The notes under the pieces: model-generated
Databases searched by the model: none
What the model was told of the DNA's origin: nothing
The model's input: only the letters and a program-made list of their open reading frames with translations
Translations under genes and position numbers: made by a program
Shown: positions 55,451 through 64,000 of the stretch, in pieces
Layout of the letters: each line of letters starts with the position of its first letter
Numbering within the stretch: position 1 is the stretch's first letter
Assembly (NCBI GenBank): GCA_037951105.1
Contig: JBAMJV010010556.1
Coordinates: forward strand, 23,001 to 87,000
From: Echinarachnius parma
Taxonomy: Eukaryota > Echinodermata > Echinoidea > Clypeasteroida > Echinarachniidae
Direction of reading: 5' to 3'
Length of the DNA stretch: 64,000 nt

Positions 55451-55660
55451 AGTGGCGGATCTACGGGGGGGGGGGGGGGGGGGTTATGGGGTTTAACCCC
55501 CCCCCCCCCCCCCCCCCCCCCCTTGGGCTGCCAAGTGAAAATGTGATGTGGAAAACATCACTTACGGGGGTTCAAAATAGCAAAACAAATCGCTGCTTCG
55601 CGGCTCGTGGACGATGCTCTGCATCGTCATTGGGTCAAAAAAGCTAGATCCGCCCCTGTC
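55451..55660. mobile_element. hAT-type MITE with poly-G/poly-C hairpin
   Basis: Ends CAGTGGCGGATCTACGG and AGCTAGATCCGCCCCTG. A G run (about 17) and a C run (about 25) separated by TTATGGGGTTTAA make a very stable stem. TCAAC occurs on both sides. It lies inside a family 2 MITE (55087-55684). Confidence 0.7.
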
Positions 55661-56380
55661 AACAAAGTTACTAGATCCCTTTAACATAATTCAGTCTGAT
55701 CCAAATGATGCACGAATCGAGTGCGATGTGAGTTATTCCTGTTAGAAGTATAGCCCCCTCATAAGTTTGAAACGATCATTATTAAGTCCTGGCTCAAAGT
55801 CCGTTTAATTTACCATTATTAAATAAATATTCAACGGCACAAGTATATGTTTGCGAACAGTTTGAATGTAATTATTTTAACGATCAAGAACGGCTGAAGA
55901 TGTAGTACTTTACTTCGTAGGTGCCGAGTGAAAATCGTAAGTACTGAATTACCATAATTTATTTATATTTTATTGTGATAATCTCTGTTTTATCTCGTCT
56001 AGTGCTCTGGGTAAAATTGTTCATTACATATTAACTCAGCATTAGTATCAGACGAGTCCGTGTAGAATGTTTTTGATTAAACGTAGTAATTGTATTACAC
56101 TTGATGATAATATATACACTAGAATTCTGGAAGTGTGAGGGAGCAGGGGGCGACACCCCCCCCCCCCCCCCCCCCCCCCCATCGGAACTAATAGCGTGGG
56201 GAAATAGAGGTTACATTATTGTTGCCCCACCCCCTTTAAAATAAAGGGTGAAGTCTTTTTTAATGGTGTTTGTCAGAAAACATTAAATGCTGATCCACAT
56301 CCTTGTTCATCGTTCGTGCAATAACATGACACACATTGGGTGATTTCAAGTATGGTGTTTGGGGTTGGTGTTAGTGTTTA

Positions 56381-57020
56381 TTAAAGGGGCCCTGCAAACC
56401 AAATGCAAGTTGACTTCTGTTCATCTGTATTAGTGTACACATTCAATATTTGTAAACGGTTTGACCTAAATATGTTTTGTATATTTTTAAACATGTTATC
56501 ATTTATTTTTCTTCATGTTGCTAAGCCCCACCTCGTAAAAAACCCTCCAGAGTAAATTCTATTGTTGACCTGTTGTGACATCATCTGTCAATCACTGGTC
56601 AGCTACCATGAGATAAACAAAAGATGAAAGTACAAAAAGAACATCCACACAAAAGCATGCCCTGCATACCTCCATGCAATAGCTTAGACAGTGCTTTTCT
56701 TCTGACAAATTGAAGGTGTGTGAGTTGGTATTCTATTCAACCGTGTGATGCTATTGTGATTAGGCACTCAGCTTGGGTGAATGTAACTTCTTTGTAACTG
56801 AGTAGTGAATGGCTGATGATGTCACAACAGGTCAACAGTAGAATTCTACTCTGGAGACGTTTTCAGAAGTGGGGGCTTCACAGTATGGAGAAAAATAATT
56901 ACTAAAATGTTTTAAAATAAACAAAATATGTTTGGATCAAATGGTTTACAAATAGTTGATGTGTACACTAATAGAGATGAACAGAAAATAACATGCGTTT
57001 AGTTTGCCTGGCCACTTTAA
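56381..57020. mobile_element. Foldback MITE, family 5, second copy
   Basis: Starts TTAAAGGGGCCCTGCAAACC and ends GCCTGGCCACTTTAA. The arms (GTTGACTTCTGTTCATCTG, GTTGACCTGTTGTGACATCA) are about 220 bp each. It is nested in a further inverted repeat built on GGTGTTTGGGGTTGGTG (56340-57175). Confidence 0.78.
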
Positions 57021-57202
57021 ACACTAACACCGGCCTTAGGCGCCATATTTGAAATCCCCCAATGTCTCTGTATACCATCCTAACACGAAGTCATCTCAAA
57101 TATGGTGCCTAAGGCCGGTGTTAGTGTTTAATAAGCACTAACACCAACCCAAACACCATACTTGAAATCACCCATAATCAACCTTTCAAAAACACGGTAT
57201 TA

Positions 57203-57764
57203 AAGAGAAAGTTGAGTTTTGGTAGAGAGGGCGCTAGACTACTTAATTGGTTTGTGAGGTAATGAAAAACTGAGTGTAAAATTTGAAAGAGCATAATATT
57301 TAAACAATAAAATCATCTTTGTTTGATCAAAATCGGTTCAGAAACGGCTGAATTATCCATAAATATAACAATTTGTAATAAACCCGGGGCCCCGGGTTTA
57401 TTAGAGAATTTTGAACCAGCCGTTAAAAATTCAAAAAAATGCTTCCTCTTTTCAAAAAAGTTACAAAATAGGTATTTAAATAGTTGTTGGTTATTTCTCT
57501 ATCTAATCACTATTTCAACAAAGCATCACATGCACAATATTTTATTCAAAATGGTTGAAACCGATGAGTGTTTAGAGAGCGCCCTCTTACGTTTTAACGG
57601 CTCTTTTTGAATGATACCATGATCTTTACTACGTCATTTGTAATTGTGTGTTCCTTTCTAGTTATAACTATTAGTTTGTAATGTAATGATGCAGGTTTTG
57701 GTTACTAAAATTCAGTTTCACTAAAACTGTACTCTCCTTAACAGAACTCAACTATCCCTTTAAC
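57203..57764. mobile_element. TTAA MITE, family 1 variant, upstream of the NLR gene
   Basis: Starts TTAAAGAGAAAGTTGAGTTT and ends CAACTATCCCTTTAA. The centre is AAACCCGGGGCCCCGGGTTT, a perfect palindrome. It is closely similar to the copy at 19438 and ends about 330 bp before the first NLR coding exon. Confidence 0.88.
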
Positions 57765-58094
57765 ATATTTTGTAAGTTGGAAAAATGAGTTTAACTAGGT
57801 GTAAAGGAGTGAAAAGTTGAAGATTCAGAATCATGTAACCTGAAAAGGAACTGTCCCGTTGAATTACTATTTCACTGAAGCTTACATATGCATGCAGAAG
57901 AGGCAATTTGCCTGTCATTGTGCCACATATCTGTTGAGAAATTACAAAATTTGAACCATAACATTCTGACACTACATGCCCGTAGACAGGGGTGAGTTGG
58001 TGCGTTTGCAACCCCCCCCCCCCCCCCCCCTGAGAAGGACGTAACCAATACTCACGTATATCTTTAAAACTTTTCCTTGGATTCTCTGTTTTAG

Positions 58095-61000
58095 AGAATG
58101 GGCATCTCGACAGAGGTATGGCGGTTTCGCATCGGCGCCTTCCTACCAGCAAACTCTGGTACTCCACATCAAAGGGAGCGCCCTCTCCGGAAGCATCGGC
58201 GAACTTATAAACGTCCACCATCGGATGCACCAACACACCATGTCACTTTGGAGATATTCGTGTGTCTTGTCCTACTGGCCATTGCAGTCTGGACCAGCGT
58301 GAACATGGGGAAAGACCCTTATTTTGACATCAGACAAGGGGCTATCTGTGTTGCAGTAATGACCGTGAAAATGTGTCTGAACCAGCGGCTGCGTTTTCAA
58401 CGGACATGGCGGGTCTACCAAGGTACTCTCAGATATATCCTGCTCATTCTAGCTGCAGCATACTGGACCAGTGAGGAACATCATTCAAAGGACAACACTG
58501 AACAAAGAGTCGCGTGGGAAGCAGTCATCCCATTGGCGTTACGTCATCGATGGGCGCCTATCCAGGGGACAATGTACAATGAATGCATTTCTGCAGTTCT
58601 TAGGCTAGTCCTCCTTGTGTTGCTTCTCCGTTGCGGTGACGTCGAGTCAAACCCTGGCCCAAATCATGATGAAAAGAACGTAAGCATCCTCTCAGCATGC
58701 TCAGTACCGTCTTGGTACATACTTATGTACCCTATGTCATTATTCGTAAAGCTTTCTTATTACAGTGCACAGTAAGGGTTAACCCATCGCCTAGGGGAAC
58801 CTGGTGTGGGATTTAAAACAAATTATAGTAGGGAACTGGTTACAGTAATTTATGAATTAAAGATATATTTGAGTATTTGTTGCGGTCCGTTTTAATGACT
58901 AAGTCCTCAATTCTATGATTGAAACCTGATAATATATATTACTTACCATACTTCCATTGTGCAATAGCAACATAATAGTAAGTATGTGAAATTCCACTAA
59001 CCACATGAACCATACCAGAGTGTTTAAAGTGTAATTTTGCCCGGGAAGATAACACGAATCAACATTACAAGTTATGAATCGAAAATGTGTATACAAAAAG
59101 TATTACATAGCGTATTGTAAAATAAAACGACTCATAAAGTATGTCACATTTAATTCACAGGTTCCAGTAAAAAAGAAGATTATCAAGATCGACCGAGTTG
59201 ATAGAGGACAGAAAATCGGGATAGGTGTGAGTTCCTTGGAAGAGTTGCGCAAGAAGATGTTAGAAAAGTGGCCAGATCTTCAAGATGAGAGCTACACGCT
59301 TCGGGAACAAGATGGGACCGAAATTGAGGACGAAGACTACTTTCTGTCTCTTGAACACAAATCTACCCTGAAACTTCAATTTTCGGAAGCAGGTATTTAT
59401 ATCACCTCTGGCATGCTGGTTTACATAGTCAAAGCATTGTATACTTTAGTGACGTAGATAATAATTATGAACGTGGGAAGATACACTCACTTGTATTCAA
59501 ATTGGGCTGTCTATGATGAGCAGGGACATTTTATGATACTCCTTTGACACTGTAAGGGGAGGGCCAATGTCGAAACAAGTGACTTTAGGTTGCCAGATCT
59601 CCACAACAAGTTTAAACCGATTCTAATTGCAAGTATTTTTAATAAGGCAACATAATTCAGAGGTCTACCTCCAAATTTTTGTTGCGAACACCTCCAAATC
59701 CAAGATGGCGTCCAAAAAGGCAGCCGTTTTGTATTGCTATAGATAATTGGCGAGATTTCCCAAACGACACCTTATATCAAGATTATTCTGCAATCATATT
59801 AAAGACAATTAGATTTCCTATAACCTGATACCAAACACCGTGAGGTTCAGGATATGTATCACGGTCATTTTTAGCCCCAAACTCAAATTTTATGAATTTT
59901 GTCCCCAAAATATGGAATTATTGATTTACATAATTACATATAAATCAATAATTGTATTAGCAGTCAATCTAATACTTTTCAAAAAACTGTCCAATGATAT
60001 CGACAATACACCCTGAAAATTTCAAGTGTATACCGTATCGGAACAACAAGTTATAGTACTTTGAAGTCAGCATTAGCTATCCACAAAATGGGTAGTTTTG
60101 CATGATTTCTCATGCTATACAGGGTGTCTCAAAAATGTGTAATCTAAATAAGAGGATTTGTATACCAAATGATTGCGTCAATCTCGGGACACCTTCAGTT
60201 CCAGTTATGAACAAATACAAAAAGAAACACAATTTCTTGTAATATGATGAATATTTCACCATCATTATGTATAGTCCGCGTAGATGTTGTGTCTGTCCTG
60301 AATTTGTTTAACTGCATTTATCATAAATCAAACGCTAAAAATGAACTTAATTTCACTCCACATGAAGCATTCCAGTCAGCTGCATACTGACGCGCATGCC
60401 ATGCATATTGCGAATTCGAATCATACTGGGTGTCCATGATGTGTTTAAAACAGTATCAAGATCATGCTCATTATCTTTAATAAGTGTCTTACTGAAGGAC
60501 TGAAGTACACAATATTCGGGACATACTGTAATATGTGCAGAGCGTATCTAGCTTCGAACACCATCTTGATCGCGAGGAACGCACCCTTCATGCCCCTCAT
60601 ATCTTATTACATGTAACTGGAGACCATAAAGGTCTATACAATTTGTCTGACTCAGTATTAAAACAAAACAATCTCAATTGCTAAACTAATATGCACAACA
60701 CCAAAAAGCCTCAGCAAGCCGAATGTTTATTTTTTTTGCACTACACTGTACTCGTGTAACCATGGTAACAACAGCCGATTATGGACAACGATATACCAAA
60801 TCAACAAATATTTACTTTCAAAACTTTAAAATAGCAGCTATAGGGTGTTATTTTACATGTGATTTGTTTTCTTCCATGTTCACGCGAAAATTAGTGTGCA
60901 TAATGCGGCTTGTAGTAGCCAAATATATGATTTTTTATATTTCTATTGTTGTTGTTACTACGGTTACAAATGTACATGGTGGTACAAAAAAGTTACCCTA

Positions 61001-64000
61001 AGATAAACCTAATAGCCTATTTAAAGTGTTTTCCAAATCCTGAAAAAGTCTAGCTAACTGTGGTGTTCCGATTAATAATCATGTTAAAAACATAATTATC
61101 AAGATATGGTCGATCCAAGTCATCCAACTGTAAATGACGAGCGCCTCCCATTCGAATATTGCACTATGCACTTTGCATGATGGATTTATTATTGCAGTGA
61201 AATTACCGATACACTATTTTCGTGTACTATTGCAAACCGATGGCGCCATATTTATGACATAAAAGAAGAAAACTGAAGGTTTTGCTAAAAAATGGTATCA
61301 ACAATATGTCATTATTTAGGAGAAATTCTTGAATAAAGTCCGTAAACAAGAATTACATTTATTGGGGCACCATGTATAGTGTTCGAAATCGTACAAATTG
61401 GCTGTATTTGTCGATATCAAATGCTGAGTTCCAAGAACTATAACTTTTTGTTCAGATACAATATACACTTGAAATTTTTAGAGAGTATTGTTAATATAAT
61501 TGGACAGTTTTTCGAAAAGTATTAATTCAACTGCTAATGCAATTATTGATATATGCCGAATTATGTAAATCAATAATTTCATATTTTTGGGGAAAAATGC
61601 CTAAAATTTGAGTTTGGGGCTAAAAATGACCGTGTTACATATTCTGAAACCCATTGTGTTTGGTATCAGATTATAGGAAATGTGATTGTCTTTAATATGA
61701 CTGCAAAATCATGCCTATTCCACGTGTTGTTTGTGAAATATTGCCAATAATCTATAGCAAGTCAATACGACTACTTTTTTGGACGCCATCTTGGATTTGA
61801 AGGTGTTCGCAACAACATTTTTGAGGTAGACCTCCGAATTAATTTGTCTCACTAAAAATACTTGCAAATAAAATTGGTTTAAACTTGTTGTGGAGATCTG
61901 GCAACCTAAGTCCTTAAGGAAGCCACTTTTTCGATGTTGGCCCTCCCCTTACTGGCTCCTAATACACTGCCCCTTGAGCTAAATATGACAACGATATCAT
62001 TTATTGTTATTCAACATTGTGCACTGTTTTCTGTCGTGTTATTTCTTTTTAAGGAGGAATGTTTACTATGTGCTTCATGTCAGTTTGTCATGGGCTACTT
62101 TCATAATGGGAGCCCTTTTATCATGTGTTCACCTCACATCTAATTTAGCTACGAGCGCCAGTGCGAAAGGCAAATTGGTACGCAATTTGTACATCGTGTA
62201 GATTTCCTGAACATTGTGAAAATCAAACTTCTCCCGATTTTGTTGTTATGAATTTACAGGACCTCGTCGAATCCCGCAGTTAGACATGCCCATCGGAGCA
62301 CCATCGCCAGTCACCAAACGTCGTCTAAGGGACGACACCATATATGAGATTGCACTCAACCGTCTTCGAAGCATTTCCAAACTGGGGATTGCCATGGGCT
62401 TCGATTATGATCGCGTAATAAAGTACGAACAACAGAACAGTGGTCTGACGGAATGTCCTGGAACCAGAAATATGATTCTTGACTGGCGTAAAGAGAAGGT
62501 GAAAACACAGGATCAGGTCAAGGAATTCTGCGATGTTCTGAAGAAGGCCAAACAAGCTCGATTAGCTGAAGATCTGGAGAAAGGTTTGTCACTCTTGATA
62601 CCAGCTCCGGTTCCATACCCACCTTTGTATTTGTTTGTGATGCATACAATTTTTTGTGAAAACAAAACATGTTGTTGCCCTGAATGTCAGTTAAATGATG
62701 ACGTACTGTTTGCTGTGAAACTGGCTTTCCTGTAATCTTGTTGAATCATGAAAGATCAAAGCTTACACAGTTCCTTGTTACATGATATTATACTGATTGA
62801 TATGCTACTATGCTATACATTCATCTAATGTCCATCTATGTTCAGGTTGAATTTCCTATTTGAGCCTGTACAGGCCCACCAGTGAACAATTGATCAAATA
62901 ATCTTAAAACATGAATGTCCAGTCAGGCTGATGCGCCCGTAGCATTAATTAATGTAATGTAAAATGAGATGCATATAACACACATTTTAAATTACAATGT
63001 ATTTCAGACCTTCCCTTGATATTCAGTTTAAGTGTCTACTTTTATTATTAAACAATCGATGAACGTTTTAATTTTAAGCATATTCTGCATACCTATTTCA
63101 TGATATATTTTAAATAATTGTATACCGTTTTCTGTCTCGTCATTTCTATTTAAGGTGAAATCTTTAAGGGAGAGAGAACTGCCCAAGGTCACGACATGTT
63201 GCAACTTCAACGGGAGTTGGAACGGTACTACGTAGATTTTCTCTGCTTCACCAGGACAATACCTTGGAAGAAGGACTCCGCAGTCCAAATCAGCGATTTC
63301 TTTAAACCTGTATCCCTGTTCCACCGTGAAAAGACATCTAAGCGTGATTCCAGGGGCTGCGAAGAGTCACATCGTCTGGCATTCACTGGTAAGGAGCAAA
63401 CAGGAAAGACGATAGGCATCTTCAACTCCGATGACAATCCCTCATCGACTGAAACAATGACTTTCCTGAAAAGTTCGCACAACGATATCTTCACTGTCAA
63501 ACAGAACGGCGTGTGTCCTCGACGCTTCCTAGTCATCGGAGATCCTGGAGTTGGTAAATCGACATTGCTTCTTAAGTTAGCGCACGATTGGGCAGTAGCT
63601 TCGGACAGTTCGCCCCTTAAACGCGTTCAAATATTGATTCATCTGACACTAAAAGGTGTCCCTCTAAACGCAAACCTCGGCGAAGAGATAAAGAAACAGA
63701 TCTTACCCAGCGATACAACGCTTGACTCTGATAAAATAGAACAGTGCATCAAGGAAAGTGGTGATGTTGTGATACTTCTCGATGGTTTTGATGAATCTGA
63801 GTTTGCATCTCAGCCACCCAATCAACATCCAGAAAAATGTGGTAGTCTATACAATACCATAAAGTTCGACACATTTCGAAATTGCAGAGTTCTTGTTACC
63901 GTTCGGACATGGAAAGAGAGTCATTTTCGTGGGGACCTCTTCAATCCATATGCCGTTATATTCATTGGCGGGCTAATGCCATCTTCCATCAAAGAATTCA
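58095..64000 (+). CDS. NLR-type receptor: 2A leader, CIDE-N, Death domain, NACHT (3' end beyond window)
   Basis: Predicted cytosolic STAND ATPase of the NLR class, likely an immune or cell-death sensor. Exons 58098-58679 (coding), 59161-59392, 62260-62583 and 63155-64000 (open to the window end) join in phases 0, 1 and 1. All have GT donors and AG acceptors. Order of domains: hydrophobic leader ending in 2A motif CGDVESNPGP (179-188), CIDE-N (195-271), Death domain (about 285-378), linker, and NACHT with Walker A GDPGVGKS (508-515) and Walker B VVILLDGFDE (584-593). LRRs would be expected beyond the edge. 2A at the N-terminus is known for some sea-urchin NLRs. A CIDE-N domain in an NLR is, to my knowledge, unusual. 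Skipping at Gly187/Pro188 would release the receptor from its leader. Splicing is inferred from phase, so additional or alternative exons are possible. Confidence 0.82.
58098..58679 (+). CDS. NLR exon 1: hydrophobic leader with 2A ribosome-skipping motif
   Basis: 194 codons ending PNHDEKN before donor GTAAGC. Hydrophobic stretches lie at about residues 51-67, 82-93, 111-122 and 170-178. The last runs straight into LLRCGDVESNPGP, which fits the 2A consensus D(V/I)ExNPGP. Two starts are plausible. The ATG at 58098 has A at -3 and G at +4, with TAG directly upstream in frame. An internal ATG at 58572 (Met159, A at -3) would give a 30-residue leader up to the 2A proline, like the short 2A leaders of sea-urchin NLRs. 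CTGTTTTAG at 58086-58094 looks like a 3' splice site, so a 5' non-coding exon may exist. Confidence 0.78.
58572..58664 (+). other. 2A-type translational recoding signal with hydrophobic lead-in
   Basis: From Met159 the peptide is a leucine/valine-rich segment (AVLRLVLLVLLLR) followed by CGDVESNPGP. In known 2A peptides the ribosome fails to form the Gly-Pro bond and continues, giving two proteins from one mRNA. The coding triplets for NPGP are AAC CCT GGC CCA. All consensus residues are present. Confidence 0.85.
59161..59392 (+). CDS. NLR exon 2: CIDE-N (CAD/DFF) domain
   Basis: 77 codons plus one base. The exon follows TTAATTCACAG and ends G|GTATTT. The basic start (VPVKKKIIKIDRVDRGQK), GVSSLEELRKKMLEKWPDL, and the acidic turn REQDGTEIEDEDYFLSLE match the CIDE-N fold of CAD, ICAD and CIDE proteins, including the DGTxxxDExYF signature. 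CIDE-N domains polymerise through one basic and one acidic face, and both faces are visible here. The domain fills exactly one exon, as expected for a shuffled module. Confidence 0.88.
59552..61952 (+). mobile_element. 2.4-kb foldback element in the NLR intron
   Basis: Long imperfect inverted arms begin GTAAGGGGAGGGCCAA and end TTGGCCCTCCCCTTAC. Matching arm sequence continues inward for about 600 bp, including CCAAGATGGCGTCCAAAAA at 59700 and its complement near 61785. It carries no coding frame of note. It occupies most of the intron between the CIDE-N and Death exons. Confidence 0.8.
62260..62583 (+). CDS. NLR exon 3: Death domain
   Basis: Codons 273-379. The acceptor is AATTTACAG and the donor AAAG|GTTTGT, which is weaker than the others. 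A short linker (PRRIPQLDMPIGAPSPVTKR) precedes a six-helix-type sequence: LNRLRSISKLGIAMGFDYDR, VIKYEQQNSGLTECPGTRNM, ILDWRKEK and VKEFCDVLKKAKQARLAEDL. The spacing and the hydrophobic and Trp positions fit the Death domain. CARD or DED are less likely alternatives within the same superfamily. Confidence 0.8.
63155..64000 (+). CDS. NLR exon 4: linker and NACHT ATPase (runs off window)
   Basis: It follows TTCTATTTAAG and is open to base 64000. A linker of about 120 residues (RELERYYVDFLCFTRTIPW and following) leads to the NACHT core. The core has RRFLVIGDPGVGKSTLLLKL (Walker A), the conserved LAHDWA after it, VVILLDGFDES (Walker B with the extended acidic residues), and NCRVLVTVRTW (sensor 1). 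The motifs look functional. The C-terminal winged-helix and repeat region lies outside. Confidence 0.93.

Noticed and set aside
57760-58236. 158-codon minus-strand open frame overlapping NLR exon 1
   Set aside because: It crosses a poly-C run and has no domain. The plus-strand exon is supported by the 2A motif and phase.

Overview
This is animal nuclear DNA. Coding sequence is split into short exons with GT-AG introns of up to 13 kb, most of the window is repeats, and the three recognisable genes belong to animal families. A vertebrate-type telomere repeat (TTAGGG) and a multi-domain NLR immune receptor carrying a 2A ribosome-skipping motif suggest a non-vertebrate deuterostome such as an echinoderm, hemichordate or lancelet. 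The 2A-NLR combination is best known from sea urchins. I cannot name the species.

Left part, about 1-17,200: no exon recognised. It holds hairpin and foldback transposons, several families of TTAA-flanked MITEs, a 4.7-kb foldback element, a SINE fragment and microsatellites. It is probably intron or 3' flank of the next gene.

Minus strand, 17,232-35,599: the first seven coding exons (407 codons) of a polypeptide GalNAc-transferase closest to GALNT7. They cover the membrane anchor, stem and most of the catalytic domain. The rest of the catalytic domain and any lectin domain were not found and would lie to the left. Exons 4, 5, 6 and 7 each have nearby decayed copies. Intron 1 (13 kb) holds a 9-kb element inserted into a hairpin-rich tandem array. 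That element contains a second element and an eight-fold 251-bp satellite.

Middle, about 35,600-42,890: LINE relics, including an L1-type ORF1 joined to the end of ORF2, plus MITEs, one of which contains telomere repeats. Plus strand, 42,894-46,843: a complete two-exon Golgi carbohydrate 6-O-sulfotransferase (539 aa). GALNT7 and this enzyme both act on glycans in the secretory pathway; no other link is visible. From 46,850 to 58,090 there are nested foldback elements and MITEs.

Plus strand, 58,095 to the window end: the most notable locus. Four exons join in compatible phases to encode a hydrophobic leader ending in a canonical 2A motif, a CIDE-N domain, a Death domain and a NACHT ATPase, then run off the window. 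This predicts an innate immune or cell-death receptor whose N-terminus is cut off during translation by ribosome skipping. The CIDE-N domain is otherwise known from apoptotic DNA-fragmentation factors.
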